From contig NZ_AP018549.1 in NCBI RefSeq assembly GCF_003584685.1, forward strand, positions 1,736,001 to 1,800,000: a stretch of 64,000 nt of DNA, in the 5' to 3' direction. The notes beneath the pieces were generated by a model. It saw nothing but the letters and a program-made list of their open reading frames with translations. It ran no database searches and was not told the origin of the DNA. The stretch's first letter is position 1; each line of letters opens with the position of its first letter. Origin of the DNA: Lactobacillus paragasseri. GTDB taxonomy: Bacteria; Bacillota; Bacilli; Lactobacillales; Lactobacillaceae. This document shows positions 54,592-62,072 of the stretch, in pieces. Made by a program: the position numbers and the translations under genes.

Positions 54592-55644
54592 TTAAACAGC
54601 CTTTGAAGGGTCAACTTTAAGAATTGATTTAATTGGAATCAAACCACCGATTATTCCCATTAAAATCATCCCAGCAAAAGTCGAAATCATAATCCATGGT
54701 GCAAAATTAATTGGCACAGTAGCCGGCATCACGCTAACTGTAATGAGCATCAGAATATATGCTAAAACCGTACCTAAAATCACCAAAATAAGCGATTGAC
54801 TTAACGTTGCGCCAATTAAAGTCTTGCTTGGAATTCCTTGTGCTCTTAAAACCGCATAATTTGGCATCTTTTGCATCGTTAAAATATATAAAAATACCGC
54901 AATAATAATTAATGAAATTACGAACAAGAAACCAATCATTAATTCAAAAGTTGAATTTTGAGCAGTATAGCCGGGCAACTTATTAATAAAAGTTTGCTTG
55001 TCATAAGATTTAACATTCTTAGCTTTGAAATCTAGGTTCTTTTTAGAAATAATCCCAGAAGCTTCAACATTTGGGGCCATTGGACGTAATTTTCTCCAAG
55101 TTGCCATCGTACCATAAGCAATTGGAGCGATATTAATTTTGGCATTTTTTAAGAAACCAACAATTTTATACTTTTGATCACTTCCATTTAAGGTAACTTT
55201 ATCACCCAGACGATAACCGCGATCCCACATAATTTGATCAACAGCTATTTCATTGTTATGTCTAGCTTTTCGACCAGAAACAAGTTCTAAATCTTTATAT
55301 ATGTATTCGTCTTTCTTTAAACCGACAAATTGAGCAGAAATCGTCTGATGTTCCTTCTCTTTAACCACAATAGGTACTAAGCCAACGAAGCTATCATTAC
55401 TGGTCTTTTTAAAGTCTTTCAAATCTGCCTTAGTAAGAAGTGACTGACTCAAACTTACATTAGCATTGTCATTCAATACAACTGATTTTGTTTGCCAACT
55501 GTTAACTGCCTGCGTATTTTGCGAAGCTAAACCAACTGCTAGCGATGAAAGCATAAAAATTAAATATGAAATTAAAAAAATCATCAAAGTAATTAAGCCA
55601 TAACGCAATTTTTCGTATTTTATTTCTTTTAAAGCTAAAAACAT
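54592..55644 (-). CDS. hrtB: Heme-efflux-type ABC permease (HrtB-like, FtsX fold)
   Basis: 350 residues with one helix near the N-terminus (LITLMIFLISYLIFMLSSLAVGL), an extracellular domain of about 190 residues, and three C-terminal helices (FLFVISLIIIAVFLYILTM, SLILVILGTVLAYILMLI, MISTFAGMILMGIIGGL). This four-helix MacB/FtsX-type topology and length match HrtB (about 350). The motif PNYAVLRAQGIPSKTLIG is the usual coupling-helix region. Partner of the ATPase at 53897. The identification rests mainly on operon order and the operator sequence. Confidence 0.75.
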   Translation of the reverse strand: MFLALKEIKYEKLRYGLITLMIFLISYLIFMLSSLAVGLASQNTQAVNSWQTKSVVLNDNANVSLSQSLLTKADLKDFKKTSNDSFVGLVPIVVKEKEHQTISAQFVGLKKDEYIYKDLELVSGRKARHNNEIAVDQIMWDRGYRLGDKVTLNGSDQKYKIVGFLKNAKINIAPIAYGTMATWRKLRPMAPNVEASGIISKKNLDFKAKNVKSYDKQTFINKLPGYTAQNSTFELMIGFLFVISLIIIAVFLYILTMQKMPNYAVLRAQGIPSKTLIGATLSQSLILVILGTVLAYILMLITVSVMPATVPINFAPWIMISTFAGMILMGIIGGLIPIKSILKVDPSKAV

Positions 55645-55650
55645 TTTTGC

Positions 55651-56172
55651 CTACTTTCTTTGCAATAAACATAAACTTTCATGATAACGTTTAAGGATTT
55701 TTGCTTTATTCTTTTTATCAAACAAGGCTAAATCGATTGCTTCATGAGTTAAAACCATCGCAGCCCAAACTTGAGAGTTCAAATTTAGAAAAGCATCTTT
55801 TTGCTTCTCATCTTCTCCTATAAAGGCTTGATTTTGACTAAGGTGCAATTTAATTAAATCAAAATAAATACTATTTTCTGTCTGATCAATAAAATTAACA
55901 GTCATCTTATAAAAAAATTCTGGGTCAAATTCTTTTAGCCTTGTTGGTGGTCCCATATGGACCTCTTTCATTGCTAAACTATAGAGATAACCATATGCAT
56001 CTTTTAAATCTCCAAAATATTTATAAAATGCTCCCCTAGCAATACCTGCATCCTTTACAATCCGCGCTACTTGAGCCTTAGCTAAAGGATAAGTACTAAA
56101 TTCTTTCAAGAGTGCCTGTGCAATTTTTTGCTTTTTTTCATCCGATAGATTTATAAATGTTTCACTAACCAT
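55651..56172 (-). CDS. hrtR: TetR-family regulator, HrtR-like heme sensor
   Basis: 173 residues. The N-terminal HTH is unusual for TetR: AKAQVARIVKDAGIARGAFYKYFGDLKDAYGYLY, as in the HrtR group. Histidines H72, H110, H143 and H164 lie in the ligand domain. Lactococcus HrtR uses H72 and H149 as axial heme ligands, so H72 and H143 are the likely pair here. The gene is first in the operon, and its promoter carries two identical palindromes TGACACCGTGTCA, nearly the reported lactococcal HrtR operator core (TGACACAGTGTCA). Expected behaviour: repressor that releases DNA on binding heme. Confidence 0.8.
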   Translation of the reverse strand: MVSETFINLSDEKKQKIAQALLKEFSTYPLAKAQVARIVKDAGIARGAFYKYFGDLKDAYGYLYSLAMKEVHMGPPTRLKEFDPEFFYKMTVNFIDQTENSIYFDLIKLHLSQNQAFIGEDEKQKDAFLNLNSQVWAAMVLTHEAIDLALFDKKNKAKILKRYHESLCLLQRK

Positions 56173-56186
56173 ATCATTTCCTCTTG

Positions 56187-56199
56187 TGACACCGTGTCA
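56187..56199. promoter_or_regulatory. hrtR operator copy 1
   Basis: Palindrome TGACAC-C-GTGTCA in the leader, 15 bases before the hrtR ATG and downstream of the transcription start. Confidence 0.85.
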
Positions 56200-56215
56200 T
56201 TTTTAATACAGCTTA

Positions 56216-56244
56216 AGTTTATTCTTAAAGTGACACCGTGTCAA
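56216..56244 (-). promoter_or_regulatory. hrtRBA promoter
   Basis: On -, perfect TTGACA (56239-56244), 17 bases, TAAACT (56216-56221). Operator copy 2 overlaps the -35. Confidence 0.82.
56231..56243. promoter_or_regulatory. hrtR operator copy 2
   Basis: A second identical TGACAC-C-GTGTCA overlapping the -35 hexamer. The two copies are 44 bases apart start to start, about four helical turns. Confidence 0.85.
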
Positions 56245-56255
56245 TATTTATGAAT

Positions 56256-56291
56256 AAAAAGATCTCATGCCCTCTTTCTGCATGAGATCTT
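56256..56291 (-). terminator. Terminator of the histidine phosphatase genes
   Basis: Stem AAGATCTCATGC/GCATGAGATCTT with a 9-base loop and TTTTTATT on -. It directly follows the ancestral stop of the broken phosphatase. Confidence 0.92.
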
Positions 56292-56293
56292 AA

Positions 56294-56893
56294 TTATGCT
56301 AAAACTCGATTATAGTAAACTAAAGTACCAAATTCTTGGTTAATATCCAATTCTGCTAGTCCACAATTTTGCATTTGATCAAAGCACTTAATATCACCAT
56401 TAGTTAAAAAGTGAGCACAAATCATTCTACTTACCACACCATGGCAGACTACTAAAACTGTGTCAGTTTAATGCTTTTGGTACAAATCATCAAAGAATGA
56501 AGCAATTCTTCGTCTGAAATCTTCTCGTTTTTCAACGTCTGAAGCATACTTATAAATATTATCGGTAATTAGACCTTTTTTATTAAAAGCATCTGGATAC
56601 TTCTTCCGATATTCAAACGAAGATTTTCCATCCCAAGAACCATAATTTAATTCTTCAATTCGCTTATCGGTTTTGATTGGAGTTTTATTACCTACAAAAA
56701 TTCTGGCAGTTTCTTGCGCTCTTTTTAAAGGACTAGCATAAACTGCATCAAATTGACTAGGATCAAAATTTTTAGCTGCTTTTTCTGCATAAGCACGCCC
56801 TTCTTCGCTTAGATCGGGATCAACGCTTGATCCTTGAATCATCCCTTGCTTGTTCAATTCAGTAGTTCCATGACGTAAAATTACTACTCTCAT
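56294..56893 (-). pseudogene. Histidine phosphatase family protein, interrupted by an in-frame stop
   Basis: The full frame would encode 199 residues. TAA at 56468-56470 ends translation after 141 residues. The first part has the phosphohistidine motif LRHGTTELN and YASPLKRAQETARIF. After the stop the same frame continues as TDTVLVVCHGVVSRM, which contains the second catalytic His, to a natural TAA at 56294-56296 just before the terminator. A single base change (for example AAA or CAA to TAA) explains it. The 141-residue product lacks the second catalytic His and is probably inactive. It is a tandem paralogue of the intact gene upstream. A sequencing error is possible. Confidence 0.88.
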
Positions 56894-56902
56894 AAAATCT
56901 TA

Positions 56903-57529
56903 TTACCTCTTAGTTCCGTAATATAAAGGCTCTGTCCGATTAAATGTCATTAACCGTGGTCGCTCAATATCATCTTTTTCAAAATGAAGTTCAGTAAAAC
57001 TGACATTTCTGACTGTCATTACATCTTCAATTTTTAGTTTAAACCATCTAGCTATTAAACTCCTAATTACAAAACCATGACAGACAACCATAATCGTTTT
57101 GTCATTAGAATATGGTTGAATTTCAGCTAAAAATTCTTCAACTCGATCAGCTACCTGCTCAAAAGTTTCGCCATTTTTAGCATATTTTGTATATTTGCTA
57201 TTGATGGTTCCTAAATCATCAAATGCATCTGGATATTTTACCTTCAATTCTTCCGCATGTTGACCTTCCCATGAACCGAAATCCATTTCTTTAAGCCGAT
57301 CATCAGTAATAATATCTTTTTGAAAATCAGTTAAAATCTGCGCCGTTCTTTTAGCACGAATTAAGGGACTAGCATATACTTGGTCAATTTTATTATTATC
57401 AATTATTTTACTTACTTCTTCTACTTGTTTCACGCCAGCTTGGCTTAAGTTAGGGTTACTAGTACCGCCGGAGATTACATCTGAAGTATTGTGCTCACTA
57501 ACTCCATGTCTCACTAATAACAAATCCAT
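56903..57529 (-). CDS. Histidine phosphatase family protein (phosphoglycerate-mutase-like)
   Basis: 208 residues. Catalytic RHGVSEHN at the N-terminus, ASPLIRAKRTAQIL, Glu-containing MDFGSWEGQHAEEL, and the second His in VVCHGFVIRSLIARWF. This is the broad phosphatase branch (PhoE/CobC type) rather than glycolytic mutase, judging by length and motif context. The substrate is unknown. It is followed 9 bases later by its broken paralogue and is divergent from the esterase gene. Confidence 0.9.
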   Translation of the reverse strand: MDLLLVRHGVSEHNTSDVISGGTSNPNLSQAGVKQVEEVSKIIDNNKIDQVYASPLIRAKRTAQILTDFQKDIITDDRLKEMDFGSWEGQHAEELKVKYPDAFDDLGTINSKYTKYAKNGETFEQVADRVEEFLAEIQPYSNDKTIMVVCHGFVIRSLIARWFKLKIEDVMTVRNVSFTELHFEKDDIERPRLMTFNRTEPLYYGTKR

Positions 57530-57612
57530 ATCATCACAATCCTTTATTTACTATTCAAGAAAATATTATACTAAAGATTCATTAAGCTACTAAATTATCT
57601 CACATGTCAGAC

Positions 57613-57618
57613 TATAAT
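57613..57618 (+). promoter_or_regulatory. -10 element for the cinnamoyl-esterase-type gene
   Basis: Perfect TATAAT 32 bases before the chosen ATG. No clear -35 at the right spacing. Confidence 0.5.
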
Positions 57619-57649
57619 GAAGTTAAAGAAAAAGAAAGTAGGCATTTAT

Positions 57650-58399
57650 ATGGCAACAATTACAATTGAGCGCGATGGCTTGAACTTAGTTGGAACTCGT
57701 GAAGAACCTTTTGGAGAAATCTATGACATGGCAATTATTTTTCACGGTTTCACTGCTAACCGCAATACACTCCTTCTAAAAGAAATTGCTGATGAACTAC
57801 GTGACGAAAATATTGCTAGTGTGCGTTTTGATTTTAACGGTCATGGTGATTCTGATGGAGAATTTGAAAACATGACTGTTCTAAATGAAATTGAAGATGC
57901 TAATGCAATTTTAAATTACGTTAAAACTGATCCACATGTACGTAATATTTATTTGGTAGGGCATTCTCAAGGTGGTGTTGTTGCTTCAATGCTTGCCGGA
58001 CTCTATCCAGATATTATTAAAAAAGTAGTCCTTTTAGCTCCAGCTGCTACTTTAAAAACTGATGCTCTCAAAGGGAGTACGCAAGGCGTAAAGTATAATC
58101 CGGACCATATTCCAGATCGCTTACCATTTAAAGATCTAACATTAGGCGGTTTTTACTTACGCGTTGCGCAACAATTACCTATTTACGAAGTATCAGCTCA
58201 CTTTACCAGACCAGTCTGCTTAATACACGGTACAAATGACACAGTTGTCTCCCCCGATGCCTCAAAAAAATACGATCAAGTCTATGAAAATAGTACTCTT
58301 CACTTAGTTGAAGGTGCAGACCATAGCTTTACTGATACTTATCAAAGAACTGCAGCTGATCTAACTGCAGAATTTTTACAAAATAGTAATACTTTTTAA
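57650..58399 (+). CDS. Alpha/beta hydrolase, cinnamoyl (feruloyl) esterase type
   Basis: 249 residues from the ATG at 57650 (AGTAGG upstream); a longer frame from 57617 starts within the promoter. Catalytic triad S106 in GHSQGG, D197 (GTNDTVV) and H225 (GADHSF), the same numbering as the characterised Lactobacillus johnsonii cinnamoyl esterase LJ0536, with an insertion of about 50 residues over the active site (about 135-185) forming the substrate lid. The oxyanion motif HGFTAN is near residue 32. It should release ferulic, caffeic or chlorogenic-acid-type esters in the cytoplasm. Monocistronic. Confidence 0.88.
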   Translation: MATITIERDGLNLVGTREEPFGEIYDMAIIFHGFTANRNTLLLKEIADELRDENIASVRFDFNGHGDSDGEFENMTVLNEIEDANAILNYVKTDPHVRNIYLVGHSQGGVVASMLAGLYPDIIKKVVLLAPAATLKTDALKGSTQGVKYNPDHIPDRLPFKDLTLGGFYLRVAQQLPIYEVSAHFTRPVCLIHGTNDTVVSPDASKKYDQVYENSTLHLVEGADHSFTDTYQRTAADLTAEFLQNSNTF

Positions 58400-58407
58400 T
58401 TATAAGC

Positions 58408-58440
58408 AAAAAGAGAAATCGACACCGATCTCTCTTTTTT
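58408..58440. terminator. Bidirectional terminator between the esterase and DUF975 genes
   Basis: Stem AAAAAGAGAAATCG/CGATCTCTCTTTTT (one bulge) with a 4-base loop, T-rich on both strands. Confidence 0.9.
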
Positions 58441-59041
58441 ATGCTTCAATAGTCTTTTTGAACTGATCACCAGCTAATTGGCGGTAGTAATTTGCTTTAG
58501 TTGCTTGATAATAAGGAGTAAGCCAGAGCCAACCTAAACCTAACGGAATAGTAGCTAAAATTGCCCAACCAATAAAACTTAAATCTAATAAGAATAACTC
58601 ACCCTTATGACCATCCATTAATTTGCGGCTTTCACTAATTGCTTCAGTTGGTGCAATATCTTCGCCGGCTTCAGCCAGATCCTTAACAATGTATGGTGCC
58701 ATTGAATAAGAATATCCTTTAACAATTCCTGGGATAATTAAAAGAATTGTCCACAAAGAAATAAAAATATTAACGAGCAAAGATGTTAATAACGTTGGCA
58801 AAAACTTACGACTAGTAAATCCAGAAAACATAGCGCTAAAAATATTTTCAATCTTTTTACCATCTGCTAAGGTTAAAAACGTATAGGTAACACCATATAA
58901 AACCATTCCGCCTAGAATTCCAACGCTAAAGGAACTAGTCAAACTAGCCATAATTGCGCCAACCAAACATAAACCAACTGCCCAGAACCAATTACCACGT
59001 AATTGTTCTTTCGCATTTGATTTTAACTCAGATCTTTTCAT
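58439..59041 (-). CDS. DUF975 family membrane protein
   Basis: 200 residues from the ATG at 59041, preceded by GGGGAG. N-terminal MKRSELKSNAKEQLRGNWFW is the DUF975 signature. About five hydrophobic helices follow, with the conserved cytoplasmic MDGHKGELFLLDLSFIGW. Family members are integral membrane proteins of unknown function in Firmicutes. Monocistronic. Confidence 0.88.
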   Translation of the reverse strand: MKRSELKSNAKEQLRGNWFWAVGLCLVGAIMASLTSSFSVGILGGMVLYGVTYTFLTLADGKKIENIFSAMFSGFTSRKFLPTLLTSLLVNIFISLWTILLIIPGIVKGYSYSMAPYIVKDLAEAGEDIAPTEAISESRKLMDGHKGELFLLDLSFIGWAILATIPLGLGWLWLTPYYQATKANYYRQLAGDQFKKTIEA

Positions 59042-59095
59042 TTTTATTCTCCCCAAAATTAGATATAAGAAGAATTTAGCATTTATCCATATTAA

Positions 59096-59842
59096 TTACA
59101 AGTGTTTTTTAAAGACGTAGGTTTCTTTGGAAGAATCTGCTGCAGAAAATAGATAACCAAAATCAGAAAATTTTTTCAAATCTTCTGGATCATTAATTTG
59201 TTCTTTAGCCATAAAACGCACCATTTCTCCACGCGCCATCTTCGCATGAGTAGCACTTTGACGCCATTTTCCATTTTTATTCTCTAAAAACTTAATTGTG
59301 ATCATTTTTTGACCATCTTTTAAATACGGAGAAATCAAACGTGAATACTCTAAAGATGCTAAATTAATAACAGTTTCTGCATTATTAAATAGTTCTTGAT
59401 AAGGTAAGTCTCCCCAAAAATGATACAAACTATAGTCTTTAAATCCTGTCATTTGCGTTTTTAATTCTAAGCGATAGGAAATCACACCATCAAATGGTCT
59501 CAAAATACCGTAGAATCCCGATAAAATACGTAAATGATCTTGAAGATAATCTAATCCTTCTTGAGGTAAAACATCTCCAGCCAAATATTGATATTGAATC
59601 CCTGAAAATGCCAAAATCGCTGGAGTCAGATTTCTATCAAGCTTACTGATCAAAAAATTCCTTTGATTTGCTCGGACAATATTATTATTTGCTCTCCACA
59701 AATTTTGTAACTGCTCGAAATCTCTAGTCTTCAAAAAATCTAACAATTCTTGCGTCTTGTTTAAAAAAGCAGGCTTAGATCTAACTAAAAAAGTGTCTTG
59801 ATCAACTTTCATTTTCTTAGCAGGAGCGATAATTATTCTCAT
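59096..59842 (-). CDS. yaaA: YaaA (DUF328/UPF0246) peroxide-stress-type protein
   Basis: 248 residues from the ATG at 59842, which sits one base past the stop of the preceding gene (TAATATG). MRIIIAPAKKMKVD is the classic N-terminus, followed by AILAFSGIQYQYL, LRILSGFYGILRPFD and MARGEMVRFMAKEQI. In Escherichia coli YaaA lowers free iron and protects DNA during peroxide stress, and the fold binds DNA. It is co-transcribed with the small membrane gene upstream. Confidence 0.92.
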   Translation of the reverse strand: MRIIIAPAKKMKVDQDTFLVRSKPAFLNKTQELLDFLKTRDFEQLQNLWRANNNIVRANQRNFLISKLDRNLTPAILAFSGIQYQYLAGDVLPQEGLDYLQDHLRILSGFYGILRPFDGVISYRLELKTQMTGFKDYSLYHFWGDLPYQELFNNAETVINLASLEYSRLISPYLKDGQKMITIKFLENKNGKWRQSATHAKMARGEMVRFMAKEQINDPEDLKKFSDFGYLFSAADSSKETYVFKKHL

Positions 59843-59843
59843 A

Positions 59844-60203
59844 TTATCTGACATTAGCAACCACGATAAATAAAATAATTAAACTAATAACTGCTAAAAT
59901 AGCAGAAATAATTAATTCCACTTTTCTCTTTTTCTTATCTTGCGGATTAGCTGCAATGTACCTAGCACTAGCTGCCACGCTAATAAACAAGAACATAATG
60001 AACAGCCATAAAAACAACCCAATAATATTTGGTAATGCCCAATAAATTTGTAAAGAAACTAAAACTGCCAACACTAACGTACTAATAATTAAGCCACGCA
60101 AAAAATTAACATTTTCATGCTTATGATAATGAAGTACTGTTTGATAGCCAAAATATACGATAAAACCAATTGTAATATATAAAATAATGTTGAAAATAAC
60201 CAT
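59844..60203 (-). CDS. Small four-helix membrane protein, unknown
   Basis: 119 residues from the ATG at 60203, chosen for the GAAGGGA site upstream. Four hydrophobic helices (FNIILYITIGFIVYFGY, GLIISTLVLAVLVSLQIYW, IIGLFLWLFIMFLFISVAA, ELIISAILAVISLIILFIVV) with a short basic loop DKKKRKV before the last. I do not recognise the family. It overlaps the yaaA start region and is translationally coupled to it. Confidence 0.7.
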   Translation of the reverse strand: MVIFNIILYITIGFIVYFGYQTVLHYHKHENVNFLRGLIISTLVLAVLVSLQIYWALPNIIGLFLWLFIMFLFISVAASARYIAANPQDKKKRKVELIISAILAVISLIILFIVVANVR

Positions 60204-60315
60204 TTTTTTCCCTTCTATAGTCATCTTAATTATACGTGAAACTATTTTGCTTTGCTTAAAATTTCTTTTCCACTTATAATCAATCTTGAATACGACATAG
60301 AAAGCGAATAATAAA

Positions 60316-61005
60316 ATGTGTGAAAAAGAAGATTTAAATATTGGGCTTGTTTTGCAATATCAAGTTGCTCCTAAAGGTACGATTAATGCCGACGCTCTGG
60401 TACGCCATGCACGCGACTTCGGTTTTAGAGGAGTAAGTATTAAAGATGGCGACGACTCACAAGTGGCTGCTTTACAAGATGCTTGTCAAAAATATGCAAT
60501 AAAGTTTTGTCAAAAACGTCCAGCAGAAAAATTAATCTCTCCTGACGTATTAGCTAAATTAATTGCTGCTCGTCTAGATGACATGAATATCTATTTTGAA
60601 GTTAAATTAAACCAAGATGGATCAATTAATAACGAATCAGAGCCAGCAATTGAAACTTTGCGTAAGTGGATTGATCGCTTCGGTCATGCATATTATGAAA
60701 GCCGTGCTGACCACGAAATTAAAGCAGATGAAGATAATGTGCACGTCTTCTACAATGCGATTGCCAAATATCAACGCTATATTTTTATTCATATTCCACT
60801 TGAAGATAGCATTGAATTAAAGCACGTTCCTCATGTTGAAGAAGCAGCTTGGATTGATACTCGAAACGAAGTAGAATTTGATCAAGATGGTGACCATTTG
60901 CATTTAAAGCTGAATCGTAAAGCTGATAGTGAAAAATTTTCTGTCTATGGCTTACGTCTCCAGCTCCACCGTCCAGAAGATGATTTAGGTAAAACTGAAT
61001 ATTAA
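60316..61005 (+). CDS. Protein of unknown function, soluble
   Basis: 229 residues, no signal peptide or membrane segments, acidic. N-terminal NIGLVLQYQVAPKGTINADALVRHARDFGF resembles the beginning of a TIM-barrel-like domain (first strand and helix). The second half (LEDSIELKHVPHVEEAAWIDT, DHLHLKLNRKAD) looks like a beta-rich module as found at the C-terminus of some glycosidases, but there is no catalytic motif I can name. Weak ribosome site. Monocistronic with a strong terminator, divergent from the yaaA pair. The gene is real by codon structure; the function is unassigned. Confidence 0.65.
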   Translation: MCEKEDLNIGLVLQYQVAPKGTINADALVRHARDFGFRGVSIKDGDDSQVAALQDACQKYAIKFCQKRPAEKLISPDVLAKLIAARLDDMNIYFEVKLNQDGSINNESEPAIETLRKWIDRFGHAYYESRADHEIKADEDNVHVFYNAIAKYQRYIFIHIPLEDSIELKHVPHVEEAAWIDTRNEVEFDQDGDHLHLKLNRKADSEKFSVYGLRLQLHRPEDDLGKTEY

Positions 61006-61006
61006 A

Positions 61007-61057
61007 AAATAAAGAAGATATCACGAGCCAATTTTGCCAAGATATCTTCTTTATTTT
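61007..61057. terminator. Bidirectional terminator
   Basis: Perfect 16-base stem AAATAAAGAAGATATC/GATATCTTCTTTATTT with an 18-base loop between convergent genes. Confidence 0.93.
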
Positions 61058-61059
61058 CT

Positions 61060-61959
61060 TTATCTATTAATTGAACGTGCCATTCGAGAAATCGTATGGT
61101 TCATCCCTCTAATCGTCTTACTTAATTCAAAAATAGTCTCAGTAGGCGAAACTACTCCCCAGGCTGCATCACCAATATGTTGCACGTCAACGCCGCAGAT
61201 TTTATTTTGTAAGGCAATATCATGAACAGTTTGAGCACCAGAACTTTCCTGACTAGTTCCGATTGTACTCATCACTAATCCTCCATGTTCATGAACCATT
61301 TTTACTATTTTGATTAATTCTTCGCTAGTAAAACCTGGAACTGTGCCAACAGCTGGAACTAAAATCACGTCTGCTCCTGCATCTAGAAAAGCTTTAACTG
61401 ATTCTTCATTAGCAACTGGTTCATCTACTCCAGCTCCATGCATTTTTCCGGCAATAATCAATCCTGAAAAGTTTTCCTTAGCTGTTTTTACAGCTTTAGC
61501 AATCATTTTATTAGTTACGCCTGTACCAGGATTTCCAGTAAAGCAAACAAAGTTAAATCCAAGCTTTTCGGCAGCTTTTATTGAGTCAGCCGTTGCAGTC
61601 CTACCTAATGAAATTTGTAATTTTGTCGATTCCATCTTTGCACTATTATCGACAGGCTCTAGATTTACTCCAATTGGTCGACCTGTTAGTTTTTGAAGTT
61701 TCTTAACTGTATCTTCTGGCTTGTCCACTGTTAATCCACTTACTTTAGGGTTCAAAGTATCGAATAAATTCAATAAGATTAAATCAGCCCCAAAAGCAGC
61801 CGCAATTTCTGAAGTCGTCAAGCCATCAATTGCCGGCTCAATAACTACATTTTCACTTAGTACAGTTCTACCTTCACTAGCTTTGATGCTTTGTTTTAAT
61901 TCTGCACCATTCATCTTTAAAATTTCACTGGCATTTGCACTTATAATTCTAGTAACCAT
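61060..61959 (-). CDS. TIM-barrel protein resembling PEP-phosphonomutase type, PTS-associated
   Basis: 299 residues, soluble. Features: AAFGADLILLNLFDTLNPKVSG, GVNLEPVD, FVCFTGNPGTGVTNKMI, IIAGKMHGAGVDEP, ADVILVPAVGTVPGF and a C-terminal QHIGDAAWGVVSPTETIFELS. This matches a family of barrel proteins usually encoded inside PTS operons and sometimes annotated as PEP-mutase-like. The reaction is unknown. Just upstream is a 43-codon tail of a PTS EIIC, so the gene seems to be the survivor of a lost sugar operon. It overlaps that tail. A GCTAGAG-type ribosome site is weak. Confidence 0.6.
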   Translation of the reverse strand: MVTRIISANASEILKMNGAELKQSIKASEGRTVLSENVVIEPAIDGLTTSEIAAAFGADLILLNLFDTLNPKVSGLTVDKPEDTVKKLQKLTGRPIGVNLEPVDNSAKMESTKLQISLGRTATADSIKAAEKLGFNFVCFTGNPGTGVTNKMIAKAVKTAKENFSGLIIAGKMHGAGVDEPVANEESVKAFLDAGADVILVPAVGTVPGFTSEELIKIVKMVHEHGGLVMSTIGTSQESSGAQTVHDIALQNKICGVDVQHIGDAAWGVVSPTETIFELSKTIRGMNHTISRMARSINR

Positions 61960-62072
61960 TTCTCTAGCCTCTTACTTTTTTCAACCAATTGACGTTTATT
62001 GAATGCTGCCATAAATGGGAAGTAAATCAAAATATTGGCGTAGCAATAACTGGTATATACCCATACTATCAT
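61941..62072 (-). pseudogene. C-terminal remnant of a PTS lactose/cellobiose-type EIIC
   Basis: A 43-codon frame reading MIVWVYTSYCYANILIY, then FPFMAAFNKRQLVEKSKRLE. The hydrophobic helix followed by a YFPF.AAFNKR-type turn and charged tail is how EIIC proteins of the CelB/LicC family end. Nothing of the rest of EIIC remains upstream, where the membrane GDPD gene ends instead (62069, overlapping). The frame also overlaps the start of the PTS-associated gene downstream. Inferred deletion scar. Confidence 0.5.

Noticed and set aside
57617-57649. 11-codon extension of the esterase
   Set aside because: It overlaps the TATAAT element, and the family start is MATI.
61310-62002. + strand frames of 93 and 128 codons
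   Set aside because: Antisense to the PTS-associated barrel gene and its upstream remnant; no promoter or ribosome site.
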